A stretch of DNA of 6,107 nucleotides from an uncultured Oscillospiraceae bacterium (GCA_900553255.1 USCI01000115.1:1-6107); one strand, 5' to 3'. Counted from the first letter of the stretch, positions 1 through 4,855 are shown. Numbers and translations are program-made. Notes: a model not told the origin generated them from the letters alone.

Positions 1-98
1 TAGACCCTTTTTGTGCTTTCGGGTCCTATTTCTTCATTTTTTCTTTACAGTGCCCCTCAAATTTTTTTCGAGAAATCAAGCGTCCGTTTTTGGAGCAG

Positions 99-135
99 AA
101 AAAAGAAGAAACCCTGATTTTTCAAGGTTTCTTCT
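99..135 (-). terminator. Rho-independent terminator of the tRNA-Pro gene
   Basis: A perfect 10-bp inverted repeat (AGAAGAAACC at 104-113 against GGTTTCTTCT at 126-135) with a 12-base loop is followed, on the minus strand, by a run of T (A run at 99-103 on the plus strand). It begins only 4 bases after the encoded CCA end of the tRNA, so it most likely ends a monocistronic tRNA transcript. The stem is A/T-rich, so it is weaker than the GC-rich terminators elsewhere in the window. Confidence 0.75.
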
Positions 136-139
136 CATT

Positions 140-216
140 TGGTCCGAGTGACAGGAGTCGAACCTGCGGCCTCTTGAACCCCATTCAAGCGCGCTACCAA
201 TCTGCGCTACACCCGG
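140..216 (-). tRNA. tRNA-Pro, anticodon GGG
   Basis: The minus strand folds into a complete cloverleaf. The acceptor stem CCGGGTG pairs with CACTCGG (one G-U pair), the discriminator is A, and the 3' CCA is encoded in the DNA. The D stem is GCGC/GCGC. The anticodon stem CTTGA/TCAAG encloses the 7-base loop ATGGGGT, which puts GGG at positions 34-36. The T arm is GCAGG/CCTGT with loop TTCGACT. GGG reads the proline codons CCC and CCU. Length is 77 nt including CCA. It has its own promoter upstream and a terminator immediately downstream, so it is probably transcribed alone. I saw no second copy of its 3' end in the window, so nothing here shows use as an integration site. Confidence 0.96.
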
Positions 217-247
217 ATATGACAGCTTCCACAGGAAGGCGTAGATG

Positions 248-276
248 ATTATAGCACACCAGCCGCGCGAAATCAA
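248..276 (-). promoter_or_regulatory. Promoter of tRNA-Pro
   Basis: On the minus strand TTGATT (271-276) and a perfect TATAAT (248-253) are separated by exactly 17 bases, matching the vegetative sigma factor consensus. The expected start of transcription is near 241, about 25 bases before the mature tRNA 5' end, leaving a short leader for RNase P to remove. The strong -10 fits a stable-RNA gene. Confidence 0.8.
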
Positions 277-330
277 GTGAAAAATCGCTTGGGCGGCCAT
301 AAACTTTGCTTCACACCGGTTATACCGCTG

Positions 331-756
331 TCAGGCGAAAAAGGACAGGATACTGGTATCCAGAATCTGCGACAGCCAGTTCAGCTCCCGATTAGACACA
401 AAGCGTTTCCCTTCTTCCACCCGTGCAATATCGTATCCCCGCAGATGGCAGTCGCCGGACAGCTTGCGGCATCTTGCCGCCAGCTCCTCCACGGTCAGGC
501 CCCGGCGCCTCCGGTACCGGCGTATGCCCATGCCGCAGCGCACCGTCGGCTTTTCTTCTTCCTCCTGCAGCAGCTGGTTCCACGAAAGCCCGTAGAATGT
601 CCGCAGCAGCTCCAGCCCGGACAGACTGGGTTTAACCCGCCCGCATTCATAATATGTATACGAGGAACGCGACACCTGCATCACCGCAGCGACTTCCTCC
701 TGGGTAAGGCAGTTTCTCTCACGCAGCTCTTTTAATCGCGAAGGAAGATCGATCAT
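331..756 (-). CDS. XRE-family regulator with two tandem helix-turn-helix domains
   Basis: Predicted DNA-binding repressor-like protein of 141 aa; the target is unknown. The first Cro/C1-type helix-turn-helix covers roughly residues 5-63 (RLKELRERNCLTQEEVAAVM, then SRSSYTYYECGRVKPS with the usual tyrosine-glutamate-glycine pattern). An acidic linker (EEEEK, 65-69) leads into a second, more divergent XRE-like domain at about 75-140 (GIRRYRRRRGLTVEELAARC, then IARVEEGKRFVSNREL). Two such domains in so short a chain, with no dimerisation or ligand domain, is less common than the single-domain form. The start at ATG 756 has GGAGG (767-771) 10 bases upstream; an in-frame GTG at 765 lies one base from that SD and is unlikely. 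It is divergent from the regulator at 908-1210. No convincing terminator follows, so transcription may run on into the tRNA promoter region. Specific function cannot be assigned. Confidence 0.85.
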   Translation of the reverse strand: MIDLPSRLKELRERNCLTQEEVAAVMQVSRSSYTYYECGRVKPSLSGLELLRTFYGLSWNQLLQEEEEKPTVRCGMGIRRYRRRRGLTVEELAARCRKLSGDCHLRGYDIARVEEGKRFVSNRELNWLSQILDTSILSFFA

Positions 757-789
757 AATGCCCACGCCTCCATCATAACTCAAATTTTG

Positions 790-816
790 TGTATAAAGTT
801 GACCAAAAGTGGCCAA
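790..816 (-). promoter_or_regulatory. Probable promoter of the double-HTH regulator
   Basis: On the minus strand TATACA (790-795) makes a good -10 about 34 bases upstream of the ATG at 756. The only -35 candidate is TTGGCC (811-816), with a short 15-base spacer. It is therefore a weak or activator-dependent promoter, and it is covered by the palindrome/direct repeats at 799-818. Confidence 0.4.
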
Positions 817-818
817 AA
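799..818. promoter_or_regulatory. Operator-like palindrome and tandem repeat between divergent regulators
   Basis: TTGACC (799-804) and GGCCAA (811-816) form an inverted repeat with one mismatch around a 6-base spacer. The same bases also read as two 10-bp direct repeats, TTGACCAAAA (799-808) and GTGGCCAAAA (809-818), spaced by one helical turn. The element lies between the -10 and -35 of the leftward promoter and upstream of the rightward regulator, the expected place for an XRE autoregulatory site. A related element lies at 1232-1248. Binding is inferred. Confidence 0.45.
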
Positions 819-862
819 CTCACTTTAGGCGCCGAATCATCGGCAAAAAGGCAACAGGAATT

Positions 863-871
863 TGCTACACT
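863..871 (+). promoter_or_regulatory. Possible extended -10 promoter of the TTG-start XRE gene
   Basis: TG-C-TACACT (863-871) fits an extended -10 element, which can work without a good -35; none is seen 16-18 bases upstream. Transcription would start close to 878, leaving about 30 bases before the TTG start at 908. A small perfect hairpin (GCCGA-ATCA-TCGGC, 831-844) lies just upstream and may be a further protein site. Confidence 0.4.
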
Positions 872-907
872 AGACATATGACAACTTTTATAAAAGGCGG
901 GGATTCC

Positions 908-1210
908 TTGTTAAGATTAAAAGAGCTTCGTGATTCCCGGCATATGTCTCAGCAGGAACTCGGCGACCTGGTCGGTTTGAGCAAATCGAGTATCGGCTAC
1001 TATGAGCAGGGCAAGCATCAGCCGGATTTGGCCATGCTGGAAACCCTTGCCCGGTTTTTCAATGTTTCCGTGGATTATCTTATGGGGCTCTCGCCCCTCC
1101 CTCGATTTGAGCTCACCGAGAAGGAGCAGCACCTGATTAAGATTTATCGGCAGCTTCCCGCTGAAAAGCGGGACATTCTTGTTGATTTTCTGCAGGTTAT
1201 TGCTAAATGA
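908..1210 (+). CDS. XRE-family transcriptional regulator (TTG start)
   Basis: Predicted single-domain DNA-binding regulator of 100 aa, the only plus-strand gene here. A Cro/C1-type helix-turn-helix fills about residues 2-60 (LRLKELRDSRHMSQQELGDL, GLSKSSIGYYEQGKHQPDLA, ending FFNVSVDYLMG, the classic XRE closing motif). The tail (67-100, FELTEKEQHLIKIYRQLPAEKRDILVDF) is a helical dimerisation-type extension typical of phage- and plasmid-like repressors. I chose TTG 908 because AAGGCGGGGA (894-903) matches 8 of 10 bases of the ideal ribosome binding site with 7 bases from its core to the TTG, and because the domain begins there. An upstream ATG at 878 has no SD and sits at the predicted transcription start; an upstream GTG at 809 precedes the promoter. 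Its tail resembles that of the regulator at 1425-1781, suggesting paralogy. Target unknown. Confidence 0.85.
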   Translation: MLRLKELRDSRHMSQQELGDLVGLSKSSIGYYEQGKHQPDLAMLETLARFFNVSVDYLMGLSPLPRFELTEKEQHLIKIYRQLPAEKRDILVDFLQVIAK

Positions 1211-1219
1211 CCTAAAGCC

Positions 1220-1248
1220 ATCATAACCCATTTGCCAAAGTATGTCAA
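1220..1248 (-). promoter_or_regulatory. Near-consensus promoter pointing antisense to the plus-strand XRE gene
   Basis: On the minus strand a perfect TTGACA (1243-1248) and TATGAT (1220-1225) are separated by exactly 17 bases. Transcription would start near 1213, just past the stop codon of the 908-1210 gene, and run leftwards through it in antisense towards the regulator at 331-756. No minus-strand gene starts close by, so the product would be an antisense RNA or a long-leader mRNA. Only the sequence match supports it. Confidence 0.5.
1232..1248. promoter_or_regulatory. Operator-like palindrome at the 3' end of the XRE gene
   Basis: TTGCCA (1232-1237) and TGTCAA (1243-1248) form an inverted repeat with one mismatch around a 5-base spacer. 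Read on the minus strand it resembles the element at 799-816: both start AAGTTGAC and continue to a GG(C)CAA half. It covers the -35 of the antisense promoter, so a bound regulator would block that promoter. Regulator identity and binding are inferred. Confidence 0.4.
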
Positions 1249-1302
1249 CTTAACAAACCTATTTCCTTGAAAATGTAAGCGATTCTTTCTTTTTGCAAAA
1301 GC

Positions 1303-1328
1303 CCCGCCGAAGCACGGCGGGATTTTTT
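1303..1328 (+). terminator. Rho-independent terminator for the plus-strand XRE gene
   Basis: CCCGCCG (1303-1309) and CGGCGGG (1315-1321) form a perfect 7-bp GC stem with loop AAGCA, followed by ATTTTTT (1322-1328). It lies about 90 bases after the stop at 1210 and is the natural end of that transcript. Confidence 0.8.
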
Positions 1329-1370
1329 ACCGTGTATACCGCGTTTGTCATCAACCGCAACACAAGCGTG

Positions 1371-1412
1371 AAAAAAGCACAGCCCCTGCTTATTAACGGC
1401 AGGGACTGTGCT
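1371..1412 (-). terminator. Rho-independent terminator for the XRE gene at 1425-1781
   Basis: A 14-bp stem (1376-1389 against 1399-1412; AGCACAGCCCCTGC with GCAGGGACTGTGCT, one G-U pair in the minus-strand RNA) has a 9-base loop. On the minus strand it is followed by six T (A1371-1376). It starts 12 bases after the stop codon at 1425. Confidence 0.9.
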
Positions 1413-1424
1413 GCAGGCGGCAAT

Positions 1425-1781
1425 TTATTCCGCTTTGTTCGCCCGGCGCTTGTTCTGCTTGTCCATAAATTGTGCCTCCTCGACCAGCAGCTCGCGCTGA
1501 TCCGCACGCAGCTGGCGGCAAACCCCGATAAACCGGTATTCCTCGGCAGACAGGGCCGTCAGCCGGGTCTGATTCTCCTTATTCACCGAATAGTCCAGAA
1601 GATAGTCGCAGGAAACCCCAAAATAATCGGCAAAACGCTGCAGGGTCTCATAATCCGGTTCGCGGTGCCCGCGTACATAACCGTTAAGGGTCGTTACCGG
1701 AAGGGAGAGCGCCTTTGCCAGTTCCTTTTGCGTCATATCCCGGCTCTGCAGAAGCTCCATTATTTGATCACCAAAAGCCAA
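1425..1781 (-). CDS. XRE-family transcriptional regulator (TTG start)
   Basis: Predicted DNA-binding regulator of 118 aa. The Cro/C1-type helix-turn-helix covers about residues 4-62: DMTQKELAKALSLPVTTLNG supplies helices 2-3, GYVRGHREPDYETL follows, and FGVSCDYLLDYS closes the fold. A helical tail (about 70-110, including LSAEEYRFIGVCRQLRADQR) resembles that of the 908-1210 regulator, and the C-terminus is lysine/arginine-rich (DKQNKRRANKAE). Start is TTG 1781, with GGAGG (1790-1794) 8 bases upstream. An ATG at 1788 sits one base from that SD in another frame and gives only a 6-residue peptide before TGA. It has its own promoter and terminator, so it is monocistronic. It converges with the plus-strand regulator. 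Target unknown; self-repression is plausible given the repeats in its promoter. Confidence 0.87.
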   Translation of the reverse strand: MAFGDQIMELLQSRDMTQKELAKALSLPVTTLNGYVRGHREPDYETLQRFADYFGVSCDYLLDYSVNKENQTRLTALSAEEYRFIGVCRQLRADQRELLVEEAQFMDKQNKRRANKAE

Positions 1782-1813
1782 AGCCCATTCCTCCCACTTT
1801 CATTTCAGCTTCT

Positions 1814-1842
1814 ATTATATAAGCATTTCGCGAATAAATCGA
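1814..1842 (-). promoter_or_regulatory. Promoter of the XRE gene at 1425-1781, with TTCGCGAA palindrome
   Basis: On the minus strand a perfect TATAAT (1814-1819) lies 17 bases from TCGATT (1837-1842), a weak -35. An 8-bp palindrome TTCGCGAA (1827-1834) sits in the spacer. Related words ATTACGC-TATAAG (from 1846) and ATTCGCGTATAAT (from 1883) lie just upstream. The layout suits a repressible promoter, perhaps autoregulated. Confidence 0.6.
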
Positions 1843-1910
1843 GAAATTACGCTATAAGTATGACGGATTTTGTATAAATTCGATTCGCGTATAATGTCGA
1901 TACAGCAGAC

Positions 1911-1951
1911 AAAACGGCGGATACCGGTTCATCCGGGCGTCCGGTTTCGCC
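1911..1951 (-). terminator. Possible weak terminator after yitT
   Basis: GGCGGATACCGG (1916-1927) and CCGGTTTCGCC (1941-1951) form an imperfect stem of two GC blocks with an internal loop. On the minus strand it is followed by a short GTTTTGT. It lies 10 bases after the yitT stop codon. The T tract is poor, so termination may be partial. Confidence 0.35.
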
Positions 1952-1961
1952 AAATGTATTT

Positions 1962-2855
1962 TCAATTCTTCTCATCCTGTACGGATTTAAAGCCCTTCCC
2001 CAGCACCTCGTCGGTGGATGTGACGATCATGAACGCCTCCGGGTCATGTTCCTCCACCAGGGTGCGCAGCTGATACAGCTCGGAACGGCGCACCGCCACC
2101 AGCAGCACCCGCCGCTCGTCCCCGGTATACGCCCCGGTGGCGTTGAGCATCGTGACGCCGCGCCCCATCGTTTTGAGAATGTCGTCGGCGATCTCGCGCT
2201 CCTTACCGGTCATAACCAGCAGCATCTTGCCAGAGTCGCTGCCATAGACCAGCGCATCCATTACGCTCGAGGACACGAAAATCATCACCATTGCATACAG
2301 CGCGCTTTCGACATTCTGATAAACCACCGCCGCCGCCGCAACCACGACGCCGTCCACCGCAAGGATCAGCCGGCCGATCGGTATGTGATGAAAGCGGCGT
2401 TCCAGCAGACGGGCCACGATTTCGCTGCCGCCGGTGGTCGCGCCGCGCATATAGATCAGCCCGAGACCGGCACCGGCGAGCACGCCGCCGAACACCGCCA
2501 CCAGCATGCTGTCGCCGCGGAACGGCGGCACAAACGGCGCCAGCAGGTCAATAATCGCCGCGCCGACGGTGGTCACAATGATGGTGCGCACCGTAAACTC
2601 CCGGCCCAGAAAACGCCAGGAAAGGAAAAACAGCGGGAGGTTGATGATAAAGATCAGGGTACCGATCGGCAGCCCGAACAGGTAGTTGAGCAGTGTCGCC
2701 ACACCGGTGACACCGCCGGGCACAACGTTATTCGGCGCCGTAAAAATGTTCACCGCCAGCGCATACAGCACCGTACCGGCCAGGTAGAACAGCGCGTCGG
2801 CCACCAGCTTTTTCGGAGCCAGACGCGCATGGGTGGAAAAGGGAAACTTTTTCAT
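1962..2855 (-). CDS. YitT family integral membrane protein with C-terminal DUF2179 domain
   Basis: Multi-pass membrane protein of 297 aa. Hydrophobic segments lie at about 19-38, 44-60, 62-80, 88-107, 115-136, 161-180 and 184-204, forming the YitT membrane domain. Typical motifs are APNNVVPGGVTGVATLLNYL (40-59), which continues NxxPxG at its end, and RGATTGGSEI (137-146). A soluble C-terminal domain (about 220-288; GRGVTMLNATGAYTG, then AFMIVTSTDEVLGKGF) matches DUF2179. Length is normal for full two-domain members. The transport substrate and physiological role of the family are not well established, so none is assigned. The short N-terminus is basic (MKKF, RLAPKK), fitting a cytoplasmic N-end. 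The start ATG 2855 has GGCAGG (2861-2866) 5 bases upstream. It follows mrnC by about 107 bases and has a probable promoter of its own, with an unusual repeat in the leader. Confidence 0.93.
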   Translation of the reverse strand: MKKFPFSTHARLAPKKLVADALFYLAGTVLYALAVNIFTAPNNVVPGGVTGVATLLNYLFGLPIGTLIFIINLPLFFLSWRFLGREFTVRTIIVTTVGAAIIDLLAPFVPPFRGDSMLVAVFGGVLAGAGLGLIYMRGATTGGSEIVARLLERRFHHIPIGRLILAVDGVVVAAAAVVYQNVESALYAMVMIFVSSSVMDALVYGSDSGKMLLVMTGKEREIADDILKTMGRGVTMLNATGAYTGDERRVLLVAVRRSELYQLRTLVEEHDPEAFMIVTSTDEVLGKGFKSVQDEKN

Positions 2856-2860
2856 TCACG

Positions 2861-2888
2861 CCTGCCTTTCCCCTGCCGTTTGGGCAGG
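2861..2888 (-). repeat. Competing inverted repeats over the yitT ribosome binding site
   Basis: In the yitT mRNA a CCUGCC (2883-2888) is followed by two copies of GGCAGG (2872-2877 and 2861-2866). The first pairing gives a 6-bp hairpin with a 5-base loop and leaves the second GGCAGG, the ribosome binding site, free. The second pairing would bury that site. An additional 7-bp inverted repeat (GGCCGTC 2900-2906, GACGGCC 2919-2925) lies just upstream in the same leader. A regulatory role is inferred only. Confidence 0.45.
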
Positions 2889-2934
2889 ACCCTGCAAATG
2901 GCCGTCACGCGGCGGACCGACGGCCGCATATGCC

Positions 2935-2962
2935 GTTATAGTATAATCGACCGCTTCTGCAA
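2935..2962 (-). promoter_or_regulatory. Probable yitT promoter
   Basis: On the minus strand TATAAC (2935-2940) lies 16 bases from TTGCAG (2957-2962), which directly abuts the mrnC stop codon at 2963. The predicted transcript would have a leader of about 70 bases containing the inverted repeats. There is no T-tracted terminator between mrnC and yitT, so read-through from obg-mrnC is also possible. Confidence 0.5.
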
Positions 2963-3346
2963 TTATGCGCTTTTCTCCATCGCCAGCGCAAACAGCGCCC
3001 GCACGCGGTCGATGTTGCCGCTCAGATACAGATAGCCGAACAGCGTCTCCAGCCCGGTGGCGCTGTGGTAGTCGCTGCCCGTCCGCGCGGTGTGCGCGTT
3101 GCGCCCGCGGCGGTACACGGCGGTTTCCTCCTCGCTCAGATACGGCAGCAGCCGCTCCATCGCCTCCGCCTGCGCTTCAGCCCGCACGAGCGACACCGCC
3201 ATTCTATGCAGCGCGCCGTTCGGGCGGTTGGCCTGCGACAGCAGCGTTTCCCGCACCATGAGCTCGTATACGCCGTCGCCCACAAACGCCAGCGCCAGCG
3301 GGCTCAGCGTGCGCACATCGGTTTCCTGCGGCACCAGCCGTTCCAT
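2963..3346 (-). CDS. mrnC: Mini-ribonuclease 3 (RNase III catalytic domain only)
   Basis: Endoribonuclease of the RNase III family that in Firmicutes trims double-stranded 23S rRNA precursor ends in the 50S particle. It is 127 aa, slightly shorter than the roughly 140 aa usual for the family, and consists of the catalytic domain alone with no double-stranded RNA-binding domain, as expected. The signature LAFVGDGVYEL (19-29) carries the catalytic aspartate (D24). RRGRNA (79-84) and SATGLETLFGYLYLSG (95-110), with the second acidic site at E100, complete the active-site elements. I start at ATG 3346 because AGGTGA lies 8 bases upstream; an in-frame GTG at 3358 lies within that SD. It follows obg by 43 bases and is probably co-transcribed with it, placing two 50S maturation factors together. 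Confidence 0.93.
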   Translation of the reverse strand: MERLVPQETDVRTLSPLALAFVGDGVYELMVRETLLSQANRPNGALHRMAVSLVRAEAQAEAMERLLPYLSEEETAVYRRGRNAHTARTGSDYHSATGLETLFGYLYLSGNIDRVRALFALAMEKSA

Positions 3347-3389
3347 TTTGAATCTCACCTCTATTGCTTATGGTTATTTTTATCGTCTG

Positions 3390-4661
3390 TTACGGAACAA
3401 AGTCAAACTCCAGGTCGTACAGGCTGACCGTGTCGCCCTCCTGCACGCCCGCCTTCACCAGCGCGTCGATCACCCCGGTGGACTGCAGCACCCGCTGGAA
3501 ATACTGCACGCTCTCGTAGTCGTCGAAATTGACCGTGCGCATCAGGCGGAGCAGCCACTCGCCCTCCACAAAATACACGTCGCCGTGCTTTTCGATGCGC
3601 ACCTGCTTTTGCTCGAGCGCGGAGGTATCCGGCAGCGGCTCCGGCTCCGGCTCATACTCCCGGATGGGCGGCAGCTTGCTGAGCAGCTCCGCGCAGCGCT
3701 TGACCAGCGCGTCGGTGCCGTGGGCGATCGCGGCCATCAGCGGGAAAAATTCGCAGCCGCGCGCCGCCATCTCCTTGGCAAACGCCTCCACCGCCGCGTC
3801 GTCGGTCAGGTCGCACTTATTGCCGGCGACCAGCATCGGGCGGGCGGCCAGCTCCGGATTATACGCTTTCAGCTCGCGGTTGATGATTTCAAAATCCTCC
3901 AGCGGATCCCGGCCCTCGCTGCCGGAAACGTCCACCACATGCACCAGCAGGCGGCAGCGGTCCACATGCCGCAGAAATTCGTGGCCGAGGCCGACCCCTT
4001 CGCTCGCGCCTTCAATCACCCCCGGGATATCCGCCATGACAAACGAGGTGCCCTCCTCCACGCGGACGACGCCGAGCACCGGGGTGATGGTGGTAAAATG
4101 GTAGTTGGCGATCTCCGGCTTGGCCTCGCTGACCACCGAAATCAGGGTGGATTTGCCGACGTTCGGGAACCCGACCAGCCCGACATCCGCAAGCAGCTTG
4201 AGCTCCAGCCGCAGCTCATACGCCTCGCCGGGCGCGCCCGGCTTGGCAAACCGCGGCACCTGGCGGGTGGCGGTGGCAAAATGGGTGTTGCCCCAGCCGC
4301 CGCGGCCGCCTCTGGCGGCGACAAACGGCTCGTCCGACGACATGTCCGCCATCAGCCGGCCGGTCGCGTTGTCATAAATGAGCGTCCCGCGCGGCACCGG
4401 GATCACGCAGTCCTCCCCCGAACGGCCGGAGCAGCGCTTCGCCCCGCCGCTCTGCCCGTTTTCCGCCGCGAACTTGCGGCGGTAGCGGAAGTCGGACAGG
4501 GTATTCGCGCCGTCCTGCGCAACAAACACGATATTACCGCCGCGGCCGCCGTCCCCTCCGTCGGGGCCGCCCGCCGCCACGTATTTTTCCCGATGAAACG
4601 ATACGGCGCCGTTCCCGCCGCTGCCGGCGCGGACCTGTACCACCGCGGTATCCACAAACAT
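3390..4661 (-). CDS. obg: Obg family GTPase, 50S ribosome assembly factor
   Basis: Essential GTP-binding protein (also obgE/cgtA) that binds the 50S subunit and acts in late assembly and stress signalling. It is 423 aa, normal length. The glycine-rich Obg fold covers about residues 2-158 (RAGSGGNGAVSFHREKYV, GGPDGGDGGRGG, ARGGRGGWGNTHFATATRQV). The G domain follows: P-loop GFPNVGKST (164-172), a threonine-rich switch I (HFTTITP, 188-194), DIPG (211-214) and NKCD (281-284). The usual G5 SA motif is replaced by MAA (309-311). A C-terminal OCT domain spans about 350-423 (VYFVEGEWLLRLMRT; GDTVSLYDLEFDF). The start ATG 4661 has GGGGAG 6 bases upstream; this SD could pair with TCCC directly before the ATG. 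It has its own promoter, separate from the rplU-prp-rpmA unit, and is probably co-transcribed with mrnC. Confidence 0.97.
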   Translation of the reverse strand: MFVDTAVVQVRAGSGGNGAVSFHREKYVAAGGPDGGDGGRGGNIVFVAQDGANTLSDFRYRRKFAAENGQSGGAKRCSGRSGEDCVIPVPRGTLIYDNATGRLMADMSSDEPFVAARGGRGGWGNTHFATATRQVPRFAKPGAPGEAYELRLELKLLADVGLVGFPNVGKSTLISVVSEAKPEIANYHFTTITPVLGVVRVEEGTSFVMADIPGVIEGASEGVGLGHEFLRHVDRCRLLVHVVDVSGSEGRDPLEDFEIINRELKAYNPELAARPMLVAGNKCDLTDDAAVEAFAKEMAARGCEFFPLMAAIAHGTDALVKRCAELLSKLPPIREYEPEPEPLPDTSALEQKQVRIEKHGDVYFVEGEWLLRLMRTVNFDDYESVQYFQRVLQSTGVIDALVKAGVQEGDTVSLYDLEFDFVP

Positions 4662-4723
4662 GGGAGTCTCCCCTTTCTGCGGGCATCCTCCCGCACACAG
4701 AACACCTAGTATTTCCTGAGTAT

Positions 4724-4753
4724 AGCATACGGCAAAAGCCGCAGAAAAGTCAA
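4724..4753 (-). promoter_or_regulatory. Promoter of obg-mrnC
   Basis: On the minus strand TTGACT (4748-4753) and TATGCT (4724-4729) are separated by 18 bases, between the rpmA terminator and obg. Transcription would start near 4717, giving a leader of about 55 bases. A TATACT lies 5 bases further on but would need a 23-base spacer. Confidence 0.65.
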
Positions 4754-4793
4754 GTTTTTCCGGTTTGCCGCGCGATTATGCCGGCCGACCGAC

Positions 4794-4829
4794 AAAAAAA
4801 CGCCCCCGCCGCATACGCGGCAGGGGCGT
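4794..4829 (-). terminator. Strong terminator of the rplU-prp-rpmA operon
   Basis: A 13-bp GC-rich stem (4800-4812 against 4817-4829, one G-U pair in the RNA) has a tetraloop and is followed on the minus strand by seven T (A4794-4800). It starts 26 bases after the rpmA stop and separates the ribosomal protein unit from obg. Confidence 0.93.
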
Positions 4830-4855
4830 CAACCTGACTTTGGATTCGGCGCCGC

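Noticed and set aside
1..60. Inverted repeat GACCC (3-7) / GGGTC (21-25) as a terminator
   Set aside because: The 5-bp stem with a 13-base loop and interrupted T tract is too weak; no adjacent gene is visible.
809..907. Upstream start (GTG 809) for the plus-strand XRE gene
   Set aside because: It precedes the predicted promoter, lies in the operator region, has no SD and lengthens the protein beyond the domain.
917..1231. Minus-strand frame inside the 908-1210 gene as a product of the antisense promoter
   Set aside because: Its ATG lies upstream of the predicted transcription start, there is no SD, and the sequence resembles no known family.
1868..1895. Plus-strand promoter with TATAAT at 1890-1895
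   Set aside because: There is no acceptable -35 and no plus-strand gene downstream; the TATAAT is better explained as part of the repeated CGCG/TATAA words.
140..1960. Genomic island or prophage inserted at tRNA-Pro
   Set aside because: No integrase is present, no duplicate of the tRNA 3' end was found, and the regulators lie on the 5' side of the tRNA; only the gene type is suggestive.
2046..3035. Long plus-strand open frame opposite yitT
   Set aside because: It is antisense to a clear membrane protein gene, its His/Arg/Gln-rich translation is typical of the shadow of GC-rich hydrophobic codons, and it has no SD or domain.
3090..4709. 539-codon plus-strand open frame opposite obg and mrnC
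   Set aside because: It is antisense to two conserved genes, has a low-complexity Arg/His/Ala translation, and no recognisable domain; it is an artefact of high GC.
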